A stretch of 42,606 bases of DNA from Pseudomonadota bacterium (GCA_963205335.1 CAUJIM010000058.1:1-42606); one strand, 5' to 3'. Counted from the first letter of the stretch, positions 30,610 through 39,476 are shown. Notes: a model not told the origin generated them from the letters alone. Program-made: numbers and translations.

Positions 30610-32463
30610 ATGACGCAAGCCACCGACACCGCCCTGGCCGTACTGCCTCTCTCGAGCGAAAAGGCGCGCACCGCGGCCGACCTGGTGCAGGGCCTGGACC
30701 GCCCCGCGCTGGAATGGCTGGCCGGGTTCATGGCCGGCGCCGCGGCGCAACTGCGGCCGGCGACCGGGAGCGCCACGCCCGTGGCCGCCGCCGGCGCCGC
30801 GGCCGTCAAGCAGCAGCTCACCATCCTCTACGGCAGCCAGACGGGCAATGCCAAGCGCGTGGCCGAGCGGCTGGCGGGCCAGGCGCAGTCCGCGGGCCTG
30901 CCGGTGCGCGTGGTGCGCGCCGACGCCTACCGCACCAGCGAACTCAAGAAAGAGCAGTTCCTCTACATCGTCATCAGCACGCACAGCGAGGGCGACGCCG
31001 TCGAGCCGCCGGACGATGCGCGCGGCTTCTACGAGTTCCTCACCGGCAAGCGCGCGCCCGAGCTGCCCGACCTCTCCTACGGCGTGCTGGCGCTGGGCGA
31101 TTCGAGCTACGTCGATTTCTGCGGCATCGGCCGGCGCATCGACGAGCGCCTGGCCGAGCTGGGCGCCAGGCGCCTGCTCTCGCGCGCCGATGCCGACGTG
31201 GACATCGAATACGTCGCCGACCCATGGACCCGCGAGGCCTTGCAGCACGCCAGGGCGCTGCTGGCGCCACGGGACGCCGGGCGGCCCGCGGCGCCCGGTG
31301 CCCATTTCCCCGGCGCCGACGTCGTCACGCTGCGCCCGGCGCACGTTTCCTGGTCGCGCGAGCGCCCCTACCCGGCGGAGGTGCTGGTGAACCAGCGCAT
31401 CGTCGGCAGCGGCAGCGAGAAAGACGTGCGCCACATCGAACTCTCGCTCGAGGGCAGCGGCCTGCGCTACCAGCCCGGCGACGCGCTCGGCGTCTGGCCC
31501 ACGCAGTCGCCCGAGCTCGTCGGCCGCATCCTGCACACCCTGCAACTAGACGGCGCCACACCCGTCACGCACGGCGGCGACACGCTGGCCCTGGCCAACT
31601 GGCTCGCGCAGCGGCGCGAGCTGACCCTGCTCACCCGCCCCTTCGTGGCGGCGCTGGCCGAGCGGGGCCGCCACGCGGCCCTCCAGGCCCTGCTGCAACC
31701 GGAAGGCGCGGCGCCCCTGGCCGAGCTGCTCGCCGGCCGGCAGCTCATCGACCTGTTGCGCGCCTACCCTGCGCCGTGGGACGCGCCGTCGCTCGTTGCC
31801 GCCCTGCGCCCGCTGGCGCCGCGCATGTACTCCATCGCCAGCAGCCAGGAGCAGGTGGACGAGGAAGTGCACCTGACCGTGGCCCTCGTGGATTTCGAGA
31901 TCGACGGCGAAGCCCGCCGGGGCGCGGGCAGCCGCTACCTGTGCGACGCGGCCGAAGGCACGCAGGTGCCGGTGTTCATCGAGGCCAACGAGCGCTTCCG
32001 CCTGCCGCAGGACGGCGCGCGCGACGTCATCATGGTCGGCCCCGGCACCGGCGTGGCGCCGTTCCGCGCCTTCGTTCAGCAGCGCCGGGCCGAGGGCGCC
32101 ACCGGGCGCAACTGGCTGTTCTTCGGCAACCCGCACCGCCACAGCGACTTCCTCTACCAGACCGAGTGGCTGCAGGCGCTCGAGGAAGGCTCGCTCACGC
32201 GGCTGGACGTGGCGTTCTCGCGCGACCAGGCGCAGAAGGTCTACGTGCAGCACCGCCTGCGCGAGCACGGCCAAGCCGTGTGGCAATGGCTGGAGGGCGG
32301 CGCGCACTTCTACGTCTGCGGCGACGCGGAGCGCATGGCGGGCGACGTGCAGCGCGCGCTCGTGGAGATCGCCGTGGAGCACGGCCACAAGACGCGCGAA
32401 GACGCCATCGCCTGGGTGAAAAGCCTGCTCGCCGAAGGCCGCTACGCCCGCGACGTGTACTGA
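30610..32463 (+). CDS. cysJ: NADPH-sulfite reductase flavoprotein subunit
   Basis: Transfers electrons from NADPH through FAD and FMN to CysI. The 617-residue protein has a flavodoxin domain with FMN-loop YGSQTGNAKRVAERL (74-88) and LALGDSSYVDFCGIGRRID, an FAD domain with RMYSIASSQ (about 404-412), and an NADPH domain with MVGPGTGVAPFRAF (about 475-488) and FYVCGDAERMAGDVQ. It ends YARDVY, the conserved CysJ/CPR-type C-terminus. Length matches E. coli CysJ. An alternative-length start is not needed: AAAAGGGA lies 11 nt upstream of the ATG. A perfect hairpin separates it from cysI. Confidence 0.95.
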   Translation: MTQATDTALAVLPLSSEKARTAADLVQGLDRPALEWLAGFMAGAAAQLRPATGSATPVAAAGAAAVKQQLTILYGSQTGNAKRVAERLAGQAQSAGLPVRVVRADAYRTSELKKEQFLYIVISTHSEGDAVEPPDDARGFYEFLTGKRAPELPDLSYGVLALGDSSYVDFCGIGRRIDERLAELGARRLLSRADADVDIEYVADPWTREALQHARALLAPRDAGRPAAPGAHFPGADVVTLRPAHVSWSRERPYPAEVLVNQRIVGSGSEKDVRHIELSLEGSGLRYQPGDALGVWPTQSPELVGRILHTLQLDGATPVTHGGDTLALANWLAQRRELTLLTRPFVAALAERGRHAALQALLQPEGAAPLAELLAGRQLIDLLRAYPAPWDAPSLVAALRPLAPRMYSIASSQEQVDEEVHLTVALVDFEIDGEARRGAGSRYLCDAAEGTQVPVFIEANERFRLPQDGARDVIMVGPGTGVAPFRAFVQQRRAEGATGRNWLFFGNPHRHSDFLYQTEWLQALEEGSLTRLDVAFSRDQAQKVYVQHRLREHGQAVWQWLEGGAHFYVCGDAERMAGDVQRALVEIAVEHGHKTREDAIAWVKSLLAEGRYARDVY

Positions 32464-32491
32464 AGCGCCGCCCCATCCCTTTCCCGTTTCG

Positions 32492-32514
32492 GCGAGGGTG
32501 CCACGCACCCTCGC
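32492..32514 (+). terminator. Perfect hairpin between cysJ and cysI
   Basis: GCGAGGGTGC pairs perfectly with GCACCCTCGC across the loop CAC. It lies midway in the 71-nt gap, 21 nt before the cysI ATG. No U-tract follows, so it is more likely an attenuating or mRNA-stabilising element that sets the CysJ:CysI ratio than a full terminator. Confidence 0.5.
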
Positions 32515-32534
32515 GAGCCTCGTGCACCCTTCTC

Positions 32535-34253
32535 ATGACTGACACACTCACCATCACAAAGAACAAGAAGCTCTCGGCCCTCGAACATATCAAGGAGCAG
32601 AGCCGCTTCCTGCGCGGCACCATAGACTTGGGGCTGGCCGACCGCACCACGGGCTCGATCAGCGAGGCCGACACCAAGCTGCTCAAGTTCCACGGCAGCT
32701 ACCAGCAGGACAACCGCGACGTGCGCGACGAGCGCCGCCGCCAGAAGCTCGAGCCCGACTACGGCTTCATGGTGCGCGTGCGCCTGCCTGGCGGAGTCCT
32801 GACGCCGCGGCAGTGGCTCGACCTGGACGACCTCGCCAGCCGCCACGCCAGCAGCGGCCTGCGCATCACCACGCGCCAGACCTTCCAGTACCACGGCATC
32901 CGCAAGGAACACTTGCGCGACGTGATCGGCGGCATCGCCGCCACCGGCCTTTCCACGCTCGCGGCCTGCGGCGACGACGTGCGCAACGTGGTCTGCTCGG
33001 TCAATCCGCTGCCGTCCTCCAGCCACGCGCAGGTCTACGAGTGGGCGCTCAAACTCATGGAGCACGTCAAGCCCCACACCACCGCGTACCAGGAGCTGTG
33101 GATCGACAGAAGGGAGCGCACCAGCGACGGCGCGCAGGACGAGGAGCCGCTGCTGGGCAAGACCTACCTGCCGCGCAAGTTCAAGTTCGGCATCGCGGTC
33201 CCGCCGTACAACGACATCGACGTGTTCGCGCAGGACTTCGGCCTGATCGCCATCTTCGACGAACGCCACCAGCTGCAGGGCTTCAACCTCGCGCCCGGCG
33301 GCAGCATGGGCGCCACCGCGGGCGATGCCAAGACCTATCCGGCGCTGGCCGACCTGATCGGCTACGTGCCCAAGGAGCACCTGCTGGAAACCTGCTGGCA
33401 CGCCGTGGCGGTGCAGCGCGATTTCGGCGATCGCGGCGAGCGCAAGCACGCACGCCTGAAGTACACCATCGACGACCGCGGCCTGCAGTGGTTTCGCGAC
33501 GAGCTGCAGTCGCGCCTGCCGTTCGGGATCGAGCCGCCGCGGCCCTACCGCTTCGAGCACCACGGCGACTGCTTCGGCTGGGTCGAGACCGGCGACGGCC
33601 GCTGGCACCTGACGCTGCGGATCCCGAGCGGCCGCCTGATCGACACGCCGGACCGTCCGCGCCAGAGCGGCATGCGCGAGATCGCCCGCATCCACCAGGG
33701 CGAGTTCCGCATGACCTGCGACCAGAACGTGGTCATCGCCAACGTCGCGGCCAAGGACAAGGACGCCATCGACGCGCTGGTGCGCCGCTACGGCCTGGAC
33801 GACCACGTGGGCGCGAGCGGCCTGCGCCTGCATGCGCTCGCGTGCGTCGCGCTGCCCACCTGCGGCCTGGCGATGGCCGAGTCCGAGCGCTACCTGCCGA
33901 CCCTGCTGGGCAAGCTCGAGGCGCTGCTGGAGCGGCACGGCCTGCGCGAAGAGCCCATCCACCTGCGCATGTCGGGCTGCCCCAACGGCTGCTCGCGCCC
34001 CTACATGGGCGAAATCGGCCTGGTGGGCCGCGCGGTGGGCAAGTACGACCTGCGCCTCGGCGCCGACCATGCCGGCGAGCGGCTGAACGCGCTCTACAGG
34101 GAAAACGTGGGCGAGGACGTGATCCTCGCCGCGCTCGACGGACTGTTCGGCCGCTTCGCCGCCGAACGCACCGCGGGCGAGCACTTCGGCGACTTCCTGG
34201 CGCGCGCCGGCATCGTCGAGCCGCCCAGGCGCCGCCCGGCGGTCCAGTACTGA
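32535..34253 (+). CDS. cysI: Sulfite reductase hemoprotein subunit
   Basis: Reduces sulfite to sulfide with six electrons at a siroheme-4Fe4S centre. The 572-residue protein has two nitrite/sulfite reductase repeats, each with a ferredoxin-like half. The cluster cysteines are C437 and C443 (CVALPTCG) and C482 and C486 (CPNGC). The substrate-site arginines and lysines lie in GLRITTRQTFQYHG (about 115-128) and RKFKFGIAVPP. It partners CysJ. ATG 32535 is the first start giving the conserved opening KLSALEHIKEQSRFLRG. The siroheme is made by the next gene, cysG, 21 nt downstream. Confidence 0.96.
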   Translation: MTDTLTITKNKKLSALEHIKEQSRFLRGTIDLGLADRTTGSISEADTKLLKFHGSYQQDNRDVRDERRRQKLEPDYGFMVRVRLPGGVLTPRQWLDLDDLASRHASSGLRITTRQTFQYHGIRKEHLRDVIGGIAATGLSTLAACGDDVRNVVCSVNPLPSSSHAQVYEWALKLMEHVKPHTTAYQELWIDRRERTSDGAQDEEPLLGKTYLPRKFKFGIAVPPYNDIDVFAQDFGLIAIFDERHQLQGFNLAPGGSMGATAGDAKTYPALADLIGYVPKEHLLETCWHAVAVQRDFGDRGERKHARLKYTIDDRGLQWFRDELQSRLPFGIEPPRPYRFEHHGDCFGWVETGDGRWHLTLRIPSGRLIDTPDRPRQSGMREIARIHQGEFRMTCDQNVVIANVAAKDKDAIDALVRRYGLDDHVGASGLRLHALACVALPTCGLAMAESERYLPTLLGKLEALLERHGLREEPIHLRMSGCPNGCSRPYMGEIGLVGRAVGKYDLRLGADHAGERLNALYRENVGEDVILAALDGLFGRFAAERTAGEHFGDFLARAGIVEPPRRRPAVQY

Positions 34254-34274
34254 GATTCGGGGAACGCATCAGCC

Positions 34275-35702
34275 ATGGAGCACTTTCCCCTGTTCGTCGA
34301 TCTGCGCGGGCGCACCGTGCTGGTGGTCGGCGCCGGCCTGGTCGCGGAGCGCAAGATCGCGCTGCTGCGCTCGGCCGGCGCGCGCGTCAACGTCGTCGCC
34401 AAGGCCGCGCACCCGCGGGTGCTGGCACGCGCCCTCTCGGGCGAAGTCGCGCTGCACCTGGGCGGGTTCGAGCCGTCCCGGCTCGACGGGGCGTGGCTGG
34501 TGGTCGCCGCGACCGGCGATGCCCTGCTCAACAGCCAGGTGGCCGAGGCCGCCGCCGCGCGCCACCTGTGGTGCAACGTGGTCGACGATGCCGAACGCTC
34601 CAGCGCGCAGGTGCCGGCCATCGTCGACCGCGCGCCGCTCACCATCGCCATCTCCTCGGGCGGCGCCGCACCGGTGATCGCGCGGCGGCTGCGCGAACGC
34701 ATCGAAACGCTGGTGGAGCCCGCCATCGGCGCGCTCGCGGCGCTGGCCCGGCGCAAGCGGGCCGCGATACGCGCCGCGCTCCCCCACCTGGCCGCACGCC
34801 GCAGGCTGTACGACTGGCTGCTCGACGGACCGGTACTCCCGGCGCTGCGCAGCGGCCAGGAGGAGCACGCCGAAACCCTGCTCGACGACGCCCTGCTCGG
34901 GCGGCAGGCGCCCCCGCGCGGCAAGGTGCTGCTGGTCGGCGCCGGGCCGGGCGACCCCGGACTGCTGACGCTGCGCGGCCTGCGCGCGCTCAACGAAGCC
35001 GACGTGATCCTGCACGACCGGCTGGTGAGCGACGAAGTGCTGGCGCTCGCGCGGCGCGACGCGCTGCGCATCGGCGTGGGCAAGACGCCCGGCGAAGACC
35101 ACGAGGCCACGCAGCGGCGCATCCACGCGCTGATGGTGCACCACGCCGGCCAGGGCCGCACGGTGGTGCGCCTCAAGGGCGGCGACCCGCTGGTGTACGG
35201 GCGCGGCGGCGAGGAGCTGCTGGCGCTGCGCGCCCACGGCATCGCCTACGAGGTCGTGCCCGGCATCACCGCGGCGCTGGCCTGCGGCGCGTACGCCGGC
35301 ATCCCGCTGACGCACCGCGCGCTGGCCGACACGCTGACCCTGGCCACCGCCCAGCGCCACGCCGGGGCCGGCCACGACGACGCGCCCGGCAGCGCAACCC
35401 GCGTCTACTACATGGGAGTGGAGCGCCTGTCCGGCCTCTGCCAGCGCCTGGCGCAGCAGGGGCTGGACCCGGCAACGCCCTGCGCCCTGGTGGAAAACGG
35501 CTCGCGCGCCCACCAGCGCACCCTGCACGCGACGCTCGGCAGCATCGCGGGCCAGGCACGCGCGCACGCCATCCAGTCCCCCGCGCTGCTCATCGTCGGG
35601 GAAGTGGCCCGCCTCGGCCGGCAACTGGCCTGGTTCGGCGAAACCCTGTCGCCCGAGGCGCCGCCGGCCAGCGCGGCCCTGCTCCAGGCCGCTGCGGCCT
35701 GA
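34275..35702 (+). CDS. cysG: Siroheme synthase (precorrin-2 dehydrogenase/ferrochelatase plus uroporphyrinogen-III methyltransferase)
   Basis: A 475-residue fusion that makes siroheme from uroporphyrinogen III. The N-terminal CysG-B part has the NAD-binding GAGLVAERK (20-28) and the catalytic Asp in WCNVVDDAE, with [18 protein letters not shown] after it. The C-terminal SUMT part starts at [18 protein letters not shown] (about 218) and has [18 protein letters not shown] and [21 protein letters not shown]. The segment usually read as VTGH in SUMTs is ATAQRH here, a mild divergence. Its place between cysI and cysH ties cofactor supply to the sulfite reductase. Confidence 0.93.
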   Translation: MEHFPLFVDLRGRTVLVVGAGLVAERKIALLRSAGARVNVVAKAAHPRVLARALSGEVALHLGGFEPSRLDGAWLVVAATGDALLNSQVAEAAAARHLWCNVVDDAERSSAQVPAIVDRAPLTIAISSGGAAPVIARRLRERIETLVEPAIGALAALARRKRAAIRAALPHLAARRRLYDWLLDGPVLPALRSGQEEHAETLLDDALLGRQAPPRGKVLLVGAGPGDPGLLTLRGLRALNEADVILHDRLVSDEVLALARRDALRIGVGKTPGEDHEATQRRIHALMVHHAGQGRTVVRLKGGDPLVYGRGGEELLALRAHGIAYEVVPGITAALACGAYAGIPLTHRALADTLTLATAQRHAGAGHDDAPGSATRVYYMGVERLSGLCQRLAQQGLDPATPCALVENGSRAHQRTLHATLGSIAGQARAHAIQSPALLIVGEVARLGRQLAWFGETLSPEAPPASAALLQAAAA

Positions 35703-35729
35703 GCCGGCGCAACCGATGGAGGCATTGCC

Positions 35730-36488
35730 ATGGGAACCCCGTTGACCACACCGCTGGCGACCCGCTGGGACGCGCTGCTGGCGCGGCTCCAGGACATCGC
35801 GCGCCAGCACCCGGACGCACTGCTCGCATCGTCCATGGGCGTGGAAGACACGCTGCTGATCCACGCGCTCGCGCAACTGCCGCAGCGCCTGGGCGTCTTC
35901 ATGCTCGACACCGGCCGCCTGCACCCCGAAACACTGGCGATGGTGGACGTGATCGCGCAACGCTACGGCATCGCGGTGCAGCGCCTGCACCCCGAGCCCG
36001 ACGCGGTGCGCGAGTACGTCGCCAGCCACGGGCCCAATGCGTTCTACGAAAGCGTGGAACTGCGCCAGCGGTGCTGCGACATCCGCAAGGTACAGCCGCT
36101 GCGCCGCGCGCTGGCCGGCCATTCGGCCTGGATCACCGGGCAGCGGCGCGAACAATCGATCACGCGCGCCGAGCTGCCCGAGGCGCAGTGGGACGACGCC
36201 TTCGGCCTGCGCAAATACAACCCGCTGGCGAGCTGGAGCACCGAGGAGGTCTGGGCCGTGGTGCGCGCGCTGAACATCCCCTACCACCCGCTGCACGACC
36301 GCGGCTACCCCTCCATCGGCTGCGAGCCCTGCACCCGCGCCATCCGCCCCGGCGAGGACATCCGCGCCGGCCGCTGGTGGTGGGAGCAGCGCAACAACGC
36401 CGAGTGCGGCCTGCACGTCACGGCCCATCGCACCACGCATGCCCCCGCTGCCGGCACGCAGCCCGACCGCCCCACACCTGCCGCCTGA
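35730..36488 (+). CDS. cysH: 4Fe-4S adenylylsulfate (APS) reductase
   Basis: Reduces APS to sulfite and AMP using thioredoxin. The 252-residue protein has the P-loop-like ASSMGVEDTLLIH (33-45) and both cysteine pairs that ligate the 4Fe-4S cluster: C115-C116 in RCCDIRK and C198-C201 in GCEPCTR. The C-terminal catalytic cysteine is in NNAECGLH. These pairs distinguish APS reductase from PAPS reductase, which lacks the cluster. The absence of an APS kinase (cysC) from the locus fits. A short Pro/Thr-rich tail follows the catalytic cysteine. cysD starts 3 nt after the stop. Confidence 0.95.
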   Translation: MGTPLTTPLATRWDALLARLQDIARQHPDALLASSMGVEDTLLIHALAQLPQRLGVFMLDTGRLHPETLAMVDVIAQRYGIAVQRLHPEPDAVREYVASHGPNAFYESVELRQRCCDIRKVQPLRRALAGHSAWITGQRREQSITRAELPEAQWDDAFGLRKYNPLASWSTEEVWAVVRALNIPYHPLHDRGYPSIGCEPCTRAIRPGEDIRAGRWWWEQRNNAECGLHVTAHRTTHAPAAGTQPDRPTPAA

Positions 36489-36491
36489 ACC

Positions 36492-37406
36492 ATGACCCGT
36501 ACCGCCACACTGCAACGCACCCACCTGGACTGGCTCGAATCCGAGTCCATCCACATCCTGCGCGAGGTCGCCGCCGAGTGCGAACGCCCCGTGCTGCTGT
36601 TCTCCGGCGGCAAGGACTCCTGCGTGCTGCTGCGCCTGGCGGAAAAGGCCTTCCGTCCCGGCAAATTCCCGTTCCCGCTGCTGCACGTGGACACCGGGCA
36701 CAACTTCCCCGAGGTGATCGCGTTCCGCGACCAGCGCGCGGCCGAGCTCGGCGAGCGGCTCATCGTGCGCAGCGTGGAAGACTCCATCGCGCGCGGCTCC
36801 GTGGTGCTGCGCCATGCCAGCGACTCGCGCAACGCCGCGCAGGCCACCACGCTGCTCGAGGCGATCGCCGAGTTCCGCTTCGACGCCTGCATCGGCGGCG
36901 CGCGCCGCGACGAGGAGAAGGCCCGCGCCAAGGAGCGCATCTGCTCGTTCCGCGACGAGTTCGGCCAGTGGGACCCGAAGAACCAGCGCCCCGAACTCTG
37001 GAACCTGTACAACACGCGCGTGCACCCGGGGGAGAACATCCGCGTGTTCCCGATCTCCAACTGGACCGAGCTCGACATCTGGCAGTACATCGCGCGCGAG
37101 CGGCTGGCGCTGCCCCCGCTCTACTACCGCCACGAGCGCGCCGTGGTGCGCCGCGCCGGCCTGCTGGTACCCGTGACGCCGCTCACGCCGCCGCGCGAGG
37201 GCGAGGCGGTGGAGCGGGTGAACGTGCGCTTTCGCACCGTGGGCGACATCTCGTGCACCTGCCCGGTCGCGTCCGACGCCGCGACGCCCGACGAGATCGT
37301 CGCCGAGACGGCGCTCGCCACCATCACCGAGCGCGGCGCCACCCGCATGGACGACCAGGCCAGCGAGGCCTCCATGGAGCGCCGCAAGAAACAGGGGTAT
37401 TTCTGA
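36492..37406 (+). CDS. cysD: Sulfate adenylyltransferase small subunit
   Basis: ATP pyrophosphatase-type catalytic subunit that makes APS from ATP and sulfate, driven by GTP hydrolysis on CysN. The 304-residue protein has the PP-loop SGGKDS (38-43), LHVDTGHNFPEVIAFRD (about 74-90), and GGARRDEEKARAKER. The C-terminus GATRMDDQASEASMERRKKQ is typical. Its TGA overlaps the cysN ATG by one base. Confidence 0.96.
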   Translation: MTRTATLQRTHLDWLESESIHILREVAAECERPVLLFSGGKDSCVLLRLAEKAFRPGKFPFPLLHVDTGHNFPEVIAFRDQRAAELGERLIVRSVEDSIARGSVVLRHASDSRNAAQATTLLEAIAEFRFDACIGGARRDEEKARAKERICSFRDEFGQWDPKNQRPELWNLYNTRVHPGENIRVFPISNWTELDIWQYIARERLALPPLYYRHERAVVRRAGLLVPVTPLTPPREGEAVERVNVRFRTVGDISCTCPVASDAATPDEIVAETALATITERGATRMDDQASEASMERRKKQGYF

Positions 37407-38716
37407 TGAACGCGATCCACGATTTCTGGCCCGGCGCGCGCGACACCGGCGTGCTGCGCCTGGTCACAGCAGGCTCCGTCGACGACGGCAAGTCCACGCT
37501 GATCGGGCGCCTGCTGCTCGACAGCAAGGGCGTCTACGCCGACCAGCTGCGCGCCATCTCGGGCTCGCGCTACTCGCGCGCGCCCAGCGGGACGGTCGAC
37601 CTCGCCCTGCTCACCGACGGCCTGGAGGCCGAGCGCGAGCAGGGCATCACCATCGACGTGGCCTACCGCTACTTCGCCACGCCGGCGCGCAAGTTCATCA
37701 TCGCCGACGCACCCGGCCACGAGCAGTACACGCGCAACATGGTCACGGGCGCGTCCACCGCCGACGCGGCCATCCTGCTCGTCGACGCAGTGCGCGCGGC
37801 CGGCGGCGAGCTGCTGCCCCAGACCAAGCGCCACGCGACGCTGGCGCAATTGCTGGCGCTGCGCCACATCGTCATCGCAGTGAACAAGATGGACCTGGTG
37901 CAGTGGGACCGCGCGGTCTTCGAGCGCATCCGCGCGGCATGCGCCGGGCTGGCGCAGAGGCTCGGCCTGCCCTCGCTCGCCTGCGTGCCGCTGTCGGCGC
38001 TGACCGGCGACAACGTGGTGCACGCCAGCGAGCACACGCCCTGGTACGACGGCCTGCCGCTGCTGCCGCTGCTGGAGGTCCTGCCGCTGGGCGCCGAGGC
38101 GCCGCAGGCCGCGCCGCGCTTTTTCGTGCAGTGGGTCATCCGCCACGAGGGCAGCACGGCACGGCCCTTCCGCGGCTACGCCGGCCAGCTGCAGGGCGGC
38201 ACCCTGGAGCTGGGCGACGAAGTACAGGTGCTGCCCGGCGGCGAGACGGCGCGCATCCGCGCGCTGCAGCGGGGCGAGGAAACGCTGGAGCGCGCCGGCC
38301 CGGGCGACAGCGTGGTGCTGGTGCTCGACCGCGAGATCGACGTCTCGCGCGGCGACCTGCTGGTGAGCGGCGCCAGCCGCCCCACCGTGACGCGCGAGTT
38401 CGAGGCCGACCTGTGCTGGCTCGACCGCCAGGCGCTCAACCCGGCGCGCTGGTACTGGCTCAAGCAGGGATCGCGCGTGACCCAGGCGCGCATCGCCGCG
38501 GTCACCGCCAGGCGCGACATCGGCGAACTGGCCGCCATGCCATGGAACGGGCCGCTGGCCGGCAACGACATCGGCCGCGTGCAGATCCGCACGCGCGATG
38601 CGCTGGCGCTCGACGATTACGATACGCACCGGAGCACCAGCGCGTTCATCCTGATCGACGACGCCAGCCACCAGACGGCGGCGGCGGGGATGGCGCGGCT
38701 CACCGCCATGCCGTGA
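37406..38716 (+). CDS. cysN: Sulfate adenylyltransferase large subunit (GTPase)
   Basis: An EF-Tu-like GTPase that activates CysD. The 436-residue protein has the P-loop GSVDDGKST (23-31), the switch region EREQGITIDVAYRYF (76-90), G3 DAPGH (101-105) and G4 NKMD (160-163), with domains II and III behind. It has no C-terminal APS kinase domain, unlike NodQ-type fusions, in agreement with an APS-reductase pathway. It is the last gene of the sulfur block and is followed by a GC hairpin. Confidence 0.95.
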   Translation: MNAIHDFWPGARDTGVLRLVTAGSVDDGKSTLIGRLLLDSKGVYADQLRAISGSRYSRAPSGTVDLALLTDGLEAEREQGITIDVAYRYFATPARKFIIADAPGHEQYTRNMVTGASTADAAILLVDAVRAAGGELLPQTKRHATLAQLLALRHIVIAVNKMDLVQWDRAVFERIRAACAGLAQRLGLPSLACVPLSALTGDNVVHASEHTPWYDGLPLLPLLEVLPLGAEAPQAAPRFFVQWVIRHEGSTARPFRGYAGQLQGGTLELGDEVQVLPGGETARIRALQRGEETLERAGPGDSVVLVLDREIDVSRGDLLVSGASRPTVTREFEADLCWLDRQALNPARWYWLKQGSRVTQARIAAVTARRDIGELAAMPWNGPLAGNDIGRVQIRTRDALALDDYDTHRSTSAFILIDDASHQTAAAGMARLTAMP

Positions 38717-38719
38717 ACA

Positions 38720-38748
38720 AGCGCTGCCGGTCGTGCCCGGCAGGCGCT
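38720..38748 (+). terminator. GC hairpin after cysN
   Basis: AGCGCTGCCGG (38720-38730) pairs with CCGGCAGGCGCT (38737-38748) with one bulged G and a 6-nt loop. It starts 3 nt after the cysN stop. No U-tract. Probably ends the sulfur transcript and marks the border to the toxin-antitoxin remnant. Confidence 0.5.
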
Positions 38749-38785
38749 GTAACCGTTCGCCATTCTTTGTGAACGAACGATTACA
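38748..38785 (+). promoter_or_regulatory. Inverted repeat upstream of the toxin-antitoxin remnant
   Basis: TGTAACCGTTCG (38748-38759) and CGAACGATTACA (38774-38785) are 12-nt inverted repeats with one mismatch and a 14-nt spacer, ending 8 nt before the toxin reading frame. Position and form suit an autoregulatory operator bound by the antitoxin's HTH domain. Confidence 0.5.
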
Positions 38786-38793
38786 GTGAGGCC

Positions 38794-39111
38794 ACGTACA
38801 TAGTCAAGGAGCTTCCCGAGTTTCCATCATGGCTGCGGGGTCTCAAGGACGGCATGACGCACCGCCGTTTGGCGCGTCGGTTGGAAAAGGCGCAGCGCGG
38901 CTTGCTGGGTGACGTGGAGCCCGTGGGTGAAGGCGTGATGGAAATGCGCGGGTTCTCCGGTCCCGGCTGGCGCATGTAATACGTGCAACAGGGCGACGTG
39001 CTCATCGTGATTCTGGGCGGTGGCGACAAGTCCACCTAGGCCAGCGACATCGAGCGCGCCAAGGAATTGGCCCACGCCCTGGAGCGCCCCGCAACCCCCG
39101 AAAAGGATTGA
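38794..39111 (+). pseudogene. RelE/HigB-superfamily toxin, inactivated by point mutations
   Basis: A 105-codon frame that stays in one phase but carries three lesions. The expected start is ACG (38794-38796) instead of ATG. There are in-frame stops TAA (38977-38979) and TAG (39037-39039). Read through, the protein opens TYIVKELPEFPSWLRGLKDG and continues MTHRRLARRLEKAQRG, MEMRGFSGPGWRM, then YVQQGDVLIVILGGGDKST and ASDIERAKELAHALE, which is the layout of the 'addiction module killer' toxins. The stops replace a Tyr (GWRMYYVQ in relatives) and probably a Gln. No frameshift is seen, so decay looks recent and driven by base substitution. The antitoxin gene starts 6 nt after the terminal TGA. Confidence 0.85.
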
Positions 39112-39117
39112 CCCGCC

Positions 39118-39426
39118 ATGAGCAAGAAAATCAACACCGCCGAACTGGCTGAATTCGACATGGCCGAACATCTGGACAGCGACCAGGCCATCGCGGAATA
39201 CCTGACCATCGTGCTGGAGGAGAACGACCCGGCTGAGTTGGCCCATGCCCTGGGCACGATCGCGCGGGCGCGCGGCATGGCGGAGGTGGCACGCGCCAGT
39301 GGCCTGACGCGCGAGGCGCTGTACAAGGCACTGCGCCCAGCCTCGCAGCCGCGCTTCGACACCATTGCCCGCGTGTGCGCCGCGCTGGGCGTACGGCTGG
39401 TAGCGCAGCCGATGACGCAAACCTGA
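39118..39426 (+). CDS. Antitoxin of the killer-protein type (HTH domain), intact
   Basis: A 102-residue protein with the HTH region GMAEVARASGLTREALYKAL (about 60-79) and the opening FDMAEHLDSDQAIAEYL, which match the 'addiction module antidote protein' family paired with the toxin remnant upstream. It should neutralise the toxin and bind the operator. With the toxin dead, it is a solitary antitoxin; it may still repress its own promoter or protect against related toxins. The reading frame is full length with no damage. Confidence 0.88.
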   Translation: MSKKINTAELAEFDMAEHLDSDQAIAEYLTIVLEENDPAELAHALGTIARARGMAEVARASGLTREALYKALRPASQPRFDTIARVCAALGVRLVAQPMTQT

Positions 39427-39443
39427 AAATCGGCCGTGCAACG

Positions 39444-39476
39444 AAAAGCCCGCCACGCCAGGAGACGTGCGGGCTT
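39444..39476 (-). terminator. Terminator of the tRNA (minus strand), possibly bidirectional
   Basis: AAGCCCGC(C)ACG pairs with CGTGCGGGCTT with a single bulge and a loop of about 8 nt. On the minus strand the stem is followed by TTTTCGTTG, a usable U-tract, which fits termination of the tRNA transcript. It also lies just after the antitoxin stop on the plus strand. Confidence 0.7.

Noticed and set aside
30714-34253. A 1179-codon frame that would fuse sequence upstream to cysI
   Set aside because: The first half is an out-of-frame reading of cysJ; the real cysI start is at 32535 with the conserved N-terminus.
34269-37133. A 954-codon minus-strand frame antisense to cysG-cysH-cysD
   Set aside because: Low-complexity composition and no domain; all three plus-strand genes have complete catalytic motifs.
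32813-38716. A 1967-codon open frame through cysI, cysG, cysH and cysD
   Set aside because: Its only real part is the in-frame cysN at the 3' end; the rest is an out-of-frame reading of clear genes.
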